Source: Helianthus annuus | Lineage: Eukaryota; Streptophyta; Magnoliopsida; Asterales; Asteraceae | DNA length: 64,000 nt | Reading direction: 5' to 3' | Assembly (NCBI RefSeq): GCF_002127325.2 | Contig: NC_035445.2 | Coordinates: 85,327,644-85,391,643 of the forward strand | Shown: one piece after another, positions 29,198 through 39,675 of the stretch | Layout of the letters: the number at the start of each line of letters is the position of its first letter | Position numbering within the stretch: the first letter of the stretch is position 1 | The notes under the pieces: model-generated | Databases searched by the model: none | What the model saw: the letters and a program-made list of their open reading frames with translations, nothing else | Told to the model about the DNA's origin: nothing | Made by a program: the position numbers and the translations under genes

Positions 29198-30912
29198 TGA
29201 TGTATTGCAAAATACATACTTTTATCGTGTATAGTTTGTACGTTTTATCGTTATTTTTAGCTTAGTTTAGTTTAGAATTCCGTGCTATTGATCTACATTG
29301 CGTTTTCCAGGTCTTGATACATAAAATGTGGAAATTGGAGCAAAACCGAACTAAAATGTCAAATGTCAGGTTCCAGAATCATTATACAAAGTGTTAGAAT
29401 AATTCTCAAGATTTTTGGAAGTTGGAGCTGAGTTTAGAAGCAAACATTCTGTGAAAAAAGGGCACTCGCGTAGCGCTAAGGTTACAGGACACTCAGTCGC
29501 GCTACGCGACTGAGGTAACGTTGACTTTTGCTGACCTTGAGGCAGTAGCGTAGCGCTAGCGTGAAGATGAGACCAGTCGCGCTACGCGACTGGCATGACT
29601 AATTCGTCTGATCGCTGATTCGATTAGGGTTTGGTATAAAAGCAACATTAATCATCATTAGAACATAACACACGAACCAAGAAACCCTAGGCGACTTTGA
29701 GAGCATATTTTGGAGTTTTTCGAGGCGATTTAGCTTGCAAGAATCATCAGGTTGAAGCACGGAGCGTAGGAAAGAAGATTATTCGGGTCTTATCTCCCGG
29801 TTTTCATTATTCTCTCGTTTTTGATACTTTGATTATGAATTCTTGTTCTGGATTTGATTTGTTTTTGTTAGACATCATGTTTCTTGGCTAAACTCTAGAT
29901 ACTACCTAGACTAGATGATGGTTTGATTTATGTTTTGGGTCTTTTAACGGTTTTTATTGTTAGACTATGGATTGATTTTGAAAGTAACTTGTTCTAGATT
30001 TTCTGATTGGGTGCACATGCGTATTTACTTTTGATTGTGGATTATTTGCTGTTTCACATAGATCTTAGTGACGGTCTTTATCACAAAATAGTTCTGTGTT
30101 GATTATTTGCATCCTTGTGGGTTCGGGTGATCTTTGGGTAAATCGGCCGATAGCCTTAGAAACAGTAATTAAAATATAATTAGAAGTGAATATTCTGCTT
30201 AACTTGTCGCTGAGAGGCTCGAGTTAGTTATTAGGTCGCGGTGCAATATATAGTTAAATTAGATTTTGAGAGAAGTCGAAGTTAGTTCCCTAATTGCAGT
30301 TGTGTCTAGTAAACCAGGTCAGAACTTAGAATTGCCTTAGATTATCGCGCTGAGAGGTAGATAGTCATATTAGGGCACTTTTAGAATCGTTAGAGGACTG
30401 AGAGGAAATCTAACAGTCGGTAATCATAACAGCCTTGTAGGGTTTCCTAGGTTTCTTCCTGAGAAGGGTCGGGAAGTCTTAGCATTGAAATACCTTAAGG
30501 TTTAGTATTTAACGATCCCGGCTCCATACAACAATAAAACCGTTAGAAGTCCATGCGTAGTCAAACTGGATTCAAGTCTAGGTAGTCCTTAATCTCATCT
30601 GAATCAAAACCCTAGTTTTCGTTTGTGTTTTAGTTAATTTCAATTTAATCATAATTTTAGGATTTTAGTAAACCCCCCCCCCCAAACACAATATTTGTTT
30701 AGTCGTGTCAGTGTCTAGTCTAAGTTGAGTCGTTAACGTAATTCGTAGAGTCTTTGTGGGTTCGACATCCGGACTTACTTTTCTGTGCTAGAGTCGACCG
30801 GTACACTTGCCGGTGAGTAGTTTAGTCAGGTTAAAGAGTCTAGATTTTTATTACTTGAGTCTTAGTTTAGGGTAATTTTAGTTTAATTAGTTGAACTACT
30901 TTTTCCACATCA
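29198..30912 (+). mobile_element. Solo LTR (1,715 bp) inserted in copia RNase H
   Basis: Inverted ends TGATGT / ACATCA, flanked by ATAT on both sides (29194-29197 and 30913-30916). Excising it rejoins the copia frame. A TATA-like GGTATAAAAG at about 29632 and a downstream transcribed-looking region orient it as +. A CpG-palindrome cluster (GTCGCGCTACGCGAC, twice) lies at 29461-29595, and a C-run of nine at about 30670. The superfamily is not determined: there are no internal genes. Confidence 0.82.
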
Positions 30913-31080
30913 ATATCTAAGGACCTTCTTAGCTGCTTTCCAGTGATCTAGACCAGGATTAGTCTGATAACGGCCTAGCATTCCAGCAATATAAGCGATA
31001 TCTGGGCGAGTACAGACTTGAGCATACATCAGGCCCCCGACTACTGACGCGTAAGGTATCTGGCTCATTTGCTTCTTTTC
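30913..31080 (-). pseudogene. Copia pol, RT-RNase H connection segment
   Basis: The minus-strand frame contains YASVVGGLMYAQVCTRPDIA and GRYQTNPGLDHWKAAKKVLR, the conserved copia region between reverse transcriptase and RNase H. It is cut on both sides by solo LTRs. Confidence 0.92.
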
Positions 31081-34000
31081 TGTAACACCTCGAATTTTTG
31101 TGTCCAATGATGTGTTAACACGTGTCATTTGATTACACGTGGCATTGATATTAAATAAAGGACTAATTTTGACAAACCTTGAATGTATGTAAATTCGAGA
31201 GTTATAGATGTCAAGCAAGGGTAAATATACTGTATGGTAACCCTAAATGGTGCTTCTACCTTCAAACGAATAAATCATGGATCGTACGGAAGCGAAATGC
31301 GGAAGAAAGTGAGAGATTACAAGCTACAGGGGTTAACTGTGTCAACATGTTTAATTATACCTCTGAGTGACCCTTTAACGCTCCCGAGGCTTTGTAACAG
31401 TATTATACGCTCACTAGAACATACTGTATAAATCCCGTGAAGTTCCGTTTTAAAACGAGAAAGTTATGATCAAATTCGTATGAGAAGGGTTAAAAGCGTC
31501 AACAATGATAGTTAAGGCTTTCTGAATAATTAATAAACTAACCAGGGACTTAACTAAGCGGATAAATAACACGAGGTCCTTAGTTGTAATTAACCAAGGG
31601 CCAAACCGCAAAGTTACCCCTTCAAACCCGAAAGGTCAGGTTAATCATTACGAAAGATTTCGTTATTAATTGCCAGATTCTGATAATCATTACAAAAGAT
31701 TTAAGATTTCTGAAAATATAACCTCTCGCGGCCCGCGTGAGGTTTGGGCTTAAGTGAAAGCGGGCCGCGAGCCACCTCCTTTACGCGCCTGAAGTTTGAA
31801 CCTCAGGCGGCCCGCGTTCAAATGCATGGAAAACTTCCATGCGGGCCGCATTGGACGCCCAGATGCAGAAACTTTGTATTTTCTTGCCTTTTGAGCTTGT
31901 GAATGATCAAAACATCTATAAATGAGGCATGGGCACCCTATACTCGACCCATAGCTCTATGGGACACCTGCCCATCATCCATGATCAGTTGTAGGTGTTG
32001 TGTAATGATCTTGAGTGCCTTGTTTCACTATAAATAGCCATATTTGGTTCATAACTTTCATCACAACTCAAAACACTCATCTGATCACATTCTAAAGCTC
32101 TCAAGCATTCTTCTCTGCTCTCTAAGCAAGACACAACTTCTGTAAGTCGTTCACATCCATTGTGGTCTTGTATTTCCATAGATTTAGCTTATAAACCCAA
32201 CCGTCGTAACTAACGGTTGTCATAGCGATAATTCACCAATGGTCCAATGAATTGTTGGATCAAAAGTAGTTATGAGTTGGTATTTATGTGGGTAATAAAC
32301 CCCTAAAAGGGTTCCCTCTGATCACCGCTCTAACTATGTCAAATGTCGAGTAAAACGTGCACTTAAAAAGTCAACAGAAAGCTATTTTGCCGTTTTATAC
32401 ATAATCTGTAATGTATATGCTATGAAATCTGTTTTGACACTCATAAAACATGATATTAAGTATATAAACTTGTTTACGCTCGTTTGAATCGACCATTTGC
32501 TATATTGACCCGGTTCGGAGCCGAATGTCGCAAAAGTTTGACTTTTGCTTTGACTTCAGTTCTGACCCGTTTTAGTGAGGTATAGATATGCCTTAGGACT
32601 CTCTTAGGACCAGGTTACATGGTGGTATAAGCCTCTGTGACCGGTTCATGAATTGTCCGAGTCTTTTGCGCATTTCCGTTAATCGCCTAAAAGTTGACCG
32701 TAACGGCCTTTTTAAAATAAAACGAGTATTTCGGACACGTGAACGGACCATAACCTTGCTTACTAAATTATAAGCATGTCCTTAAAGTTTCACGTCAATC
32801 CGAGGTCTAGAATGAGAGTTATGCTAAATAGCGCATTTATAAGAAACTTTTGTAATAAACGGCGCAATTAGCATAACCCCTATCTAAACCAAGTTTCCGT
32901 CACCAAAACTTTTACCCACTGTTATAAAATAATATTTTTGGAATTTTAAAGATTTTTAATAATTTTTACCTTGCTCATAACCTGCGGTTATGGCTACGGT
33001 TCGGTAAATACCGAATATGCCCTTTTCGGCCAAAACGTGAGTTCTACAAGGTCTTTTGACCCGATTCCAGTTGCCACTGATTTTAAATAATAAATAAAGT
33101 ATTTTAGACTTTATAAACTGTTCGGGAAACTCAGATTTCCTGTAGAACTCGAAAAGCTCTTTAAAATGACCGAAAAGCCCCTACGGGGCGTAATATTAAC
33201 TTAAACTCGTTACGGGCATCACGGAAGGTATCCTACTGATACCACAACCTCTTTAAGGCATATTGACTTAGGAAATAAGCGTAAGACTCTCATGGTTAAC
33301 CGTTTCGCCTATTGCGCGCACGGTTCGACTTATGAAACTAGTTTTCATAAATTAGCCGATACGGGTCAAACTATATTATTTTGACCCCAAAATACAGAGT
33401 GTGAACATTGAACCCATATAAAACAAGTCTCTGAACTTGTTTGGGGCAGAATCACATTCCATTCTCGGTTTTCGCCTTTCACGCGATTAAACCATATCTA
33501 TATATCGGAACCAACCGGTCTAGGCTACGGCTAATATAAAGACCCGTTAGGATTTTAAGAGGTTAATTAAAACCTTCGTTCCAGATTAGGAGCCCCAGTA
33601 AAAGCTATCGGTGATTTAATCAAATTAAGGAATATACTTGCAAAGGTAAATACTTTTAACTTATTTCCCCTATACGGGCTTGGGATACGGTATAATAATA
33701 CCGCTTGATTGAGCATCATATCTTCCATCGCTGAGGTGGTTAATTTGTGTGATGTGATCGGCTCATTTAAACAGTTTTGTTTCTTAAAAGCCTTTGGGGG
33801 TTAATGACCGTTGTCCTGGATATCCTTGGCATCATTTTACGAAATGGCCACGACCTCGACATCCCGGTGTAGGCGTACACTCGGTATATATTGTCGACAT
33901 TTAATTAAAAGACGTAGCCGTTGGTTTCTATACTACGGTTTTACGCAATGTGGTGTGTCTATTAATCTTTAACCCGGCGCGATCCGGGCTACTAAACGCA

Positions 34001-34457
34001 TAAAAGAACATGTAATACGTTCACAAGATTTTAATAATTTTCCCAAGTTATAAAAGAATTTGTGCCTTGTGTATTCAAATCAATTTTAATAAACATTTTT
34101 AAATGTGTCAGTTGAACGTATTTACCAGTGTAAACTGACGTATTTTTCCCCAAAAGATTAAGTGCATGTACTATACGAAATTGGCTGGTAATAGCTTCCT
34201 AAGCATCACGAATAGTCTCGCAAACTCGATGCCGTATCTGATTGAACAATATTTTATTATTATTTTGATCCGCTGTGGATACATTCGACTTCTGTAATAC
34301 TTTTGATATTACAACCAGAGGTTAAAGTATATATTTATCTTTAAGCTTCCGCTGTGCATTTATATAATTGTGTGGTTTGACTATATTGTTGCCAACTACG
34401 TCACGATAATCCCCCACCGGGCCCACCGGTGATACACGTGGAAATCGGGGTGTGACA
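31081..34457 (+). mobile_element. Large solo LTR (3,377 bp), gypsy (Tekay-like)
   Basis: Starts TGTAACACCTCG, ends CGGGGTGTGACA, and is flanked by a perfect TTTTC duplication (31076-31080 and 34458-34462). The 3' end (GGGCCCACCGGTGATACACG at about 34419) resembles a widespread Asteraceae gypsy LTR, which is recognition from memory. TATA-like ACTATAAATAG at about 32029 orients it as +. It contains CpG-rich CGGCCCGCG/GCGGGCCGC pairs at 31727-31860. No internal domain is present, so it is a solo LTR, notable for its size. Confidence 0.9.
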
Positions 34458-34462
34458 TTTTC

Positions 34463-37400
34463 AACCTCTGTTGTCGGACACTGGAATGAACCGAAAACAT
34501 CTCCCTTAACTACTGGAGCGACAGAGGGTTTGCACTGTTGCATGGTGTAACGTGTAAGGACACGATCTATGTAAGTCTTTTGAGACAATCCTAAGATCCC
34601 TTTGTGTCTATCTCGGTGAATTTCAATGCCAATGACGTAAGAAGCATCCCCGAGATCCTTCATGTCGAAGTTATGCGAGAGTAACCGCTTCGACTCATGC
34701 AACATGTCTAAACTATTACTTGCCAATAGAATATCATCTACGTAAAGGACAAGTATAGTAAAGTTACTCCCACTCATCTTGAGGTAGGTGCATTGATCCA
34801 CTTGATTCTTCATAAAACCTTGCCTCTTCATGACTTCATCAAACTTGAGGTACCATTGACGTGATGCTTGTTTTAACCCATAAATGGATTTCTTCAACTT
34901 ACAGACTAGATGCTCCTGGCCTTCAGGTTTAAAGCCTTCAGGTTGTTTCATGTAAACATCTTCGTCTAAATCTCCGTTAAGGAAAGCAGTTTTGACGTCC
35001 ATCTGATGCAGCTCTAAATCAAAATGAGCTACTAGGGCCATAACGATCCTTAATGAATCTTTACAAGAGACAGGTGAAAACGTCTCTTGATAGTCAATTC
35101 CCTCTTTCTGAGTGTAGCCCTTTGCAACCAATCTCGCTTTGTAGCGTTCAACGTTCCCATTCGGATCCAGTTTTGTTTTAAACACCCGTTTACAACCTAC
35201 AGGTTTAACACCGTTGGGTAATTCTACCAAATCCCAAACGTCATTTTTCTTCATGGATTCAAGCTCATCAATCATTGCTTTATCCCATTCAGAAGACTGA
35301 TCACTGCTAATGGCTTCATTACAAGAGGTAGGATCATTGAGCTTTCCTGCATCCATTTCAGTCAGGTAGGTAACATAATCATCCCAATTAGTAGGCCGTC
35401 TTTGCCTAGATGACCTCCTGAGTTGATTATCGGGTTCAGCGTTGTCTTGGTTTTGAGCGTTTGATGTGCCTTCGTTATAAGGTATAATGGGTTCTGATTG
35501 TGGAGACAGAGTTTGTGTAGTGGCTTCAGGTGCAGTTGTTGCATGGGGTACAAGAGGAGTAAACGGAGTAATGGTAAGCGACGAGTCTCCCCCCCCTGCG
35601 TCTTGTACTTCTTGCAATTCTTCGTAAGGGTTGGTACTGCTCCCACTGACCTTGAAATCCTCCAGGAATGCATCACGCTTGGTTTCAACAATACGGGTGA
35701 CATGGGAAGGACAATAGAAACGATAACCCTTTGAATGATCAGGATACCCGATAAAGAAACAGGTAACTGTTTTAGGGTCAAGTTTCCTTAGGAAAGGATT
35801 ATAGAGTTTTGCTTCAGCAATGCAGCCCCATACTTTCATATATTTAAGACTCGGTTTCCTTCATGTCCAAAGTTCATAAGGAGTTTTAGGGACAGCCTTA
35901 GAAGGAACTCTATTAAGTATATGAACAGTTGTTTTTAATGCTTCAGTCCAGAGGAATAATGGTAAATTAGTGTTGGCTAACATACTGCGCACCATGTTCA
36001 TAAGGGTACAATTTCTTCGTTCAGCGACACCGTTCTGCTGAGGTGTACCAGGCATGGTGTATTAGTTCACAATCCCATGGCCCTTACAAAACTCATAAAA
36101 TGGACCAGGAGCTTGACCCACATCAGTATGTCTTCCATAATATTCACCGCCTCTATCTGATCTCACAACTTTAATCTGACGATCTAATTGCTTTTCAACT
36201 TCAGCTTTATAATCTTTAAAAGTTGCAAGAGATTCAGACTTTTCCTTAATAAGATACAAGTACATGTAACGAGAATAATCATCAATGAAAGTGATAAATG
36301 AAGTATGTCCGGTTATGCCAGCGATTTGGTAAGGACCACTAATGTCAGTGTGAATGAGTTCTAATAAATTAGAACTCCTAGTGGCACCTTTCTTATTCGC
36401 TGATGTCATTTTGCCTTTAAGACATTTGACACATGTTCCAAAATCAGTGAAATCGAGAGGAGGTAAGACTTCATCCTTTACGAGACGATTTAATCGTTCT
36501 CTTGAGATGTGGCCTAAACATTGATGCCACAACATAGATGAAGTCTCTAAGTCTCGTTTCTTTTCCATCTTTGTGAGTGATTCATTAATATTATATGACA
36601 ACAAAGATTTGGAAAAATTATCATCTAGTTCTAATCTATAGAGACCACCATCCAGAATGCCAGTACAATAAACAATGGAATCATAGAAAATAGAGAGTTT
36701 GCGATAACCATGAGAAACAACAAAACCGTCCATGTCTAACTTGGGTCCTGATACAAGGTTCCGAGTTACCTCAGGAACATATAAGGTATCATAAAGTTTA
36801 ATACATAAACTAGATTTCAAAAATAATTGTAATGTTCCTATGGCCTTCACTTCTAATTCCCGATCATCCCCAACTTTAAGTGTTCTTTGGTTTCTTCCCA
36901 GCTTCCGAATTAAAAGGAATCCCTGAGTAGAGTTAGCTACATGAACCATAGAACCAGAATCAAACCACCAAGAATTAGCAGGAACATTTAAATTAAAGGA
37001 CTCAAGTATCATGAAAAAATCGTTACCTTTCTTAGCCAGCCACTCCTTGAAGTCAGGGCATTCCTTTTGCTTATGTCTTGTTTTCTTACAGAACTTGCAA
37101 TAGGGTTTGCCTAAGGAGCTCTTAGAGCTGGAAGGTGCACTTGTATTAGGATTTGGCTTTTGGACCTTGGAAGCATCCTTTCGATGAAAATTGTTCTTCC
37201 TCTTCTTAGAGTTGGAGGTGGTGAAGTTAGCAACATCAGTAGTGCGATCCATCTTCATACGCTCTTCCTCCTGTACGCACATAGCGACCAGCTCACTCAT
37301 CGTCCATTTGTCCTTCTGAGTGTTGTAATTGATCTTGAATGCTTCATAGGACGAAGGAAGCAAAGTGATGATGAAGTGAACAAGAAAACCATCACTGATT

Positions 37401-37852
37401 TCCATCTCTAGCCCTTTCAGCTTATTGGCCATGTCATGCATCATCATGATGTGTTCGCGAATGCCGCTCCTCCCATCATACTTAGTCGTCACCAGCTTGA
37501 GGATAAGAGTGCTAGCGTGTGCTTTTGATGTTCCTTTGAATTGAGCCTCCACAGAAGCCAGGTAGGTTTTAGCATCCTCAGAATCAGGAATAGCGCCTTT
37601 AATAGCATTGTGAATGGATTGCTTCATGAACATGAGAGACATGCGGTTACACCTAGTCCATTTTTCATGAACTATCTGCTCAGCAGCAGTACTTTGAGTG
37701 GTAAGGTCCGTTGGCTTATTATCTCTAAGAGCATAATCGAAATCTAGCAATCCTAGTGTAAGCATGAGGGCATCCTTCCATTCAGCAAAGTTATCACCAG
37801 TCAAAGGTGGAATCCCGCAATTGGGTCCTGATAGTGGAAATAAGATGAGCAA
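34463..37852 (-). pseudogene. Copia gag-protease-integrase-RT polyprotein, inactivated
   Basis: Read from 37852 on the minus strand. Gag runs to a zinc knuckle CKFCKKTRHKQKEC (about residues 257-270); the usual Gly before His is replaced by Arg. A protease-type WWFDSGSMVHVAN lies near residue 300, then the integrase HCCx region (WHQCLGHISRERL...CVKCLKGK) and DDE-type IDDYSRYMYLYL. The RT carries FLNGDLDEDVYMKQPEGF and LYVDDILLAS, both active-site motifs intact. Two stops interrupt the frame, at 36062-36064 and 35861-35863, both within integrase. Between RT and integrase is a linker rich in Ser, Thr and Pro. The frame then runs out of the element into the 31081-34457 LTR. Confidence 0.92.
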
Positions 37853-38004
37853 GTTATGATACTAAGAAAGAAGTCCTAATGTGATCTAAGGGCATGTTAT
37901 ACTAAGGCAGGCATAAATAATGACCATTTTAATTATGAAGCTGTGATATTTTCTATTACTAACATCAAAATAATAGACTTAGTTAAAAAATTCTACTTAA
38001 ACGA

Positions 38005-38255
38005 AAACAAATCAGCTTTGGCCAGAAGTGTAATCATTTAAGTATGTGTGCAAAGTAATCGTGACAAATCAGCTTTTGCCAGAAATGAGACAGTCACTTT
38101 AGTTATGCACTTGTCAAGCATGCTAAACATAAATGAATTAAATCAGCTTTGGCCAGAATTAAGACATTTCACGTTTGTAATGCATACTCAACATAGCTTT
38201 TATAATACTTGAACAATAAATAGATGTATTAAATCAGCTTTGGACAGAAATGATA
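38005..38255. repeat. Spaced AAATCAGCTTTGGCCAGAA repeat
   Basis: Four copies of the 19-bp phrase, with one or two base changes, start at about 38009, 38065, 38139 and 38229, separated by unrelated AT-rich spacers of 40-70 bp. Confidence 0.7.
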
Positions 38256-38401
38256 CATCAGAAGCTCATTCAAGTAAAGCTATTTTGGTTTTGTAAAAAA
38301 AAAATCTGTTTCTGATTAGTTAATTAAGTGTTAACAAAACCAAGTATTTAATAGCTGAAATTTAGTTCACATCAAACAGCCTAAGGTAATGAGGTTTTGA
38401 G

Positions 38402-38735
38402 TGAGGTCTCGAGTCAGGTCTCGAGTTAGGTCTCGACTGAGTTATGAGATCTCGAGTCAGTTATGAGGTCTCGAGTCGCAAACTTTGTCTTGAGTCGGAA
38501 CCATGGTCTCGACTACTGTATTTTATGAGATCTCGAGTCATAATGAGGTCTCGAGTCGCAACCACGGTCTCGAGTTGTGAAGATTGAAGCCCTTTGTTGA
38601 AATCTCAGTGGTCTCGAGTCGAGACTGTTGTCTCGAGTTGTAAAGTTCTGAGAACCTGATGATTTCGAGTCGAGACCTTATGGTCTCGAGTCGAGACTGA
38701 TGGTCTCGAGTCGTAATCTAATGGTCTCGAGCCCA
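38402..38735. repeat. GGTCTCGAGTC array in the copia leader
   Basis: About sixteen copies of GGTCTCGAGTC or close variants lie within ~330 bp. Each contains the palindrome CTCGAG; some are paired head to head (GGTCTCGAGTCGAGAC). Spacing is irregular, unlike a satellite. Confidence 0.85.
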
Positions 38736-39235
38736 CTGTTAATAGCTGTTTATTGTGATGATAACTGAAAACTCGAAATTTTAGGGATTGTGGGATAGTG
38801 TTTCCTGTTTTATTGTTGATCTAAACTTATCAAAAGATTTCAAAAATTATAACTGATTATCTATTAATGGTTTTCGAAGATTTTAATAGATAAAATTCAG
38901 ATCAAAATCAGTAAAAACACCCACTAATCCAAATTATATTCCAAACTTAAGGAATTTTCGAGTTTTCCTTATAACAAAAAATGAACCCTAGAAAATTTAA
39001 ACATAATTCTGGGATCCAAAACCTTAAATTTTAAGACTTCTATTAACAGATTTCAGATATTAATTTACCCATTATGGTTTCGGGTGACATGATTAAGCAC
39101 CCTTTCTTAAAACACTGATTTCGGCACAAGTAAAACCGAAAACAGTCGTGATGTATATGGCTTTAAAACTTTTTGTTTTCAAGATTATGATCCCAGAATG
39201 ATGGATACGAAAACAGAACTGATTTATCAACACAT

Positions 39236-39247
39236 GCTCTGATACCA
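39236..39247 (-). promoter_or_regulatory. Primer binding site of the copia element
   Basis: Minus-strand TGGTATCAGAGC, complementary to the 3' end of plant initiator tRNA-Met, two bases from the end of the 5' LTR. Confidence 0.92.
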
Positions 39248-39249
39248 CA

Positions 39250-39675
39250 TGTTGATCAGTTCTGTTTAAACATAATGGAAAACATGAATAACATAACTGT
39301 TACAGCATAGAATCCAGTCAGAGATGCAGCCATTGAGTTCGACATACTTGTCAGGATGATCTGGTTCCTCCTTAGGGTGTAAAGTTATGATGGTGATGAA
39401 CCAAAACAAGGGATGGTTTCGGTTATGGAGAGAGAGCCGAGAATGATGTTATGAGGGTTGTGTAAAAGTCTAATCGTCTAACCCTTAAACTCTATAATAA
39501 TCTTCTTATATATACACCCAAGAGGAAACCTAATTAGTTAATAAGGGTAATATGGTCCATCAACAATTACCAACTAATTATTAATAGGTTATTAATATAT
39601 TTTGATCTATATAATATAAATGATTATAATGGCTACAAGATTAAATATTATAACAATAATATATTTAATCTCACA
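39250..39675 (-). repeat. 5' LTR of the copia element (426 bp, intact)
   Basis: TGTTGATCAG at the left and CTCACA at the right on the + strand, giving TG...CA ends. Collinear with 25071-25443. Confidence 0.9.

Larger units (their letters stand above)
37853..39235 (-). other. Copia untranslated leader with two internal repeat arrays
   Basis: Lies between the PBS and the gag start. It holds a four-copy AAATCAGCTTTGGCCAGAA phrase repeat and a dense GGTCTCGAGTC array, listed separately. No coding frame is present. Confidence 0.75.
25071..39675 (-). mobile_element. Ty1/copia retrotransposon, defective, with three nested insertions
   Basis: A minus-strand element. The 5' LTR is at 39250-39675 (TGTTGATCAG...CTCACA on the + strand). 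The PBS complementary to initiator tRNA-Met (TGGTATCAGAGC on the minus strand) is at 39236-39247. A leader is followed by gag-pol starting at 37852, then a polypurine tract next to the 3' LTR at 25071-25443. Pol is interrupted by LTR elements at 25907-28791, 29198-30912 and 31081-34457, each with matching target duplications; removing them restores the pol domain order. The 3' LTR lacks its outermost 21 bp and the LTRs differ by several indels, so the element is not recent. Two in-frame stops in the integrase region also inactivate it. Confidence 0.93.
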
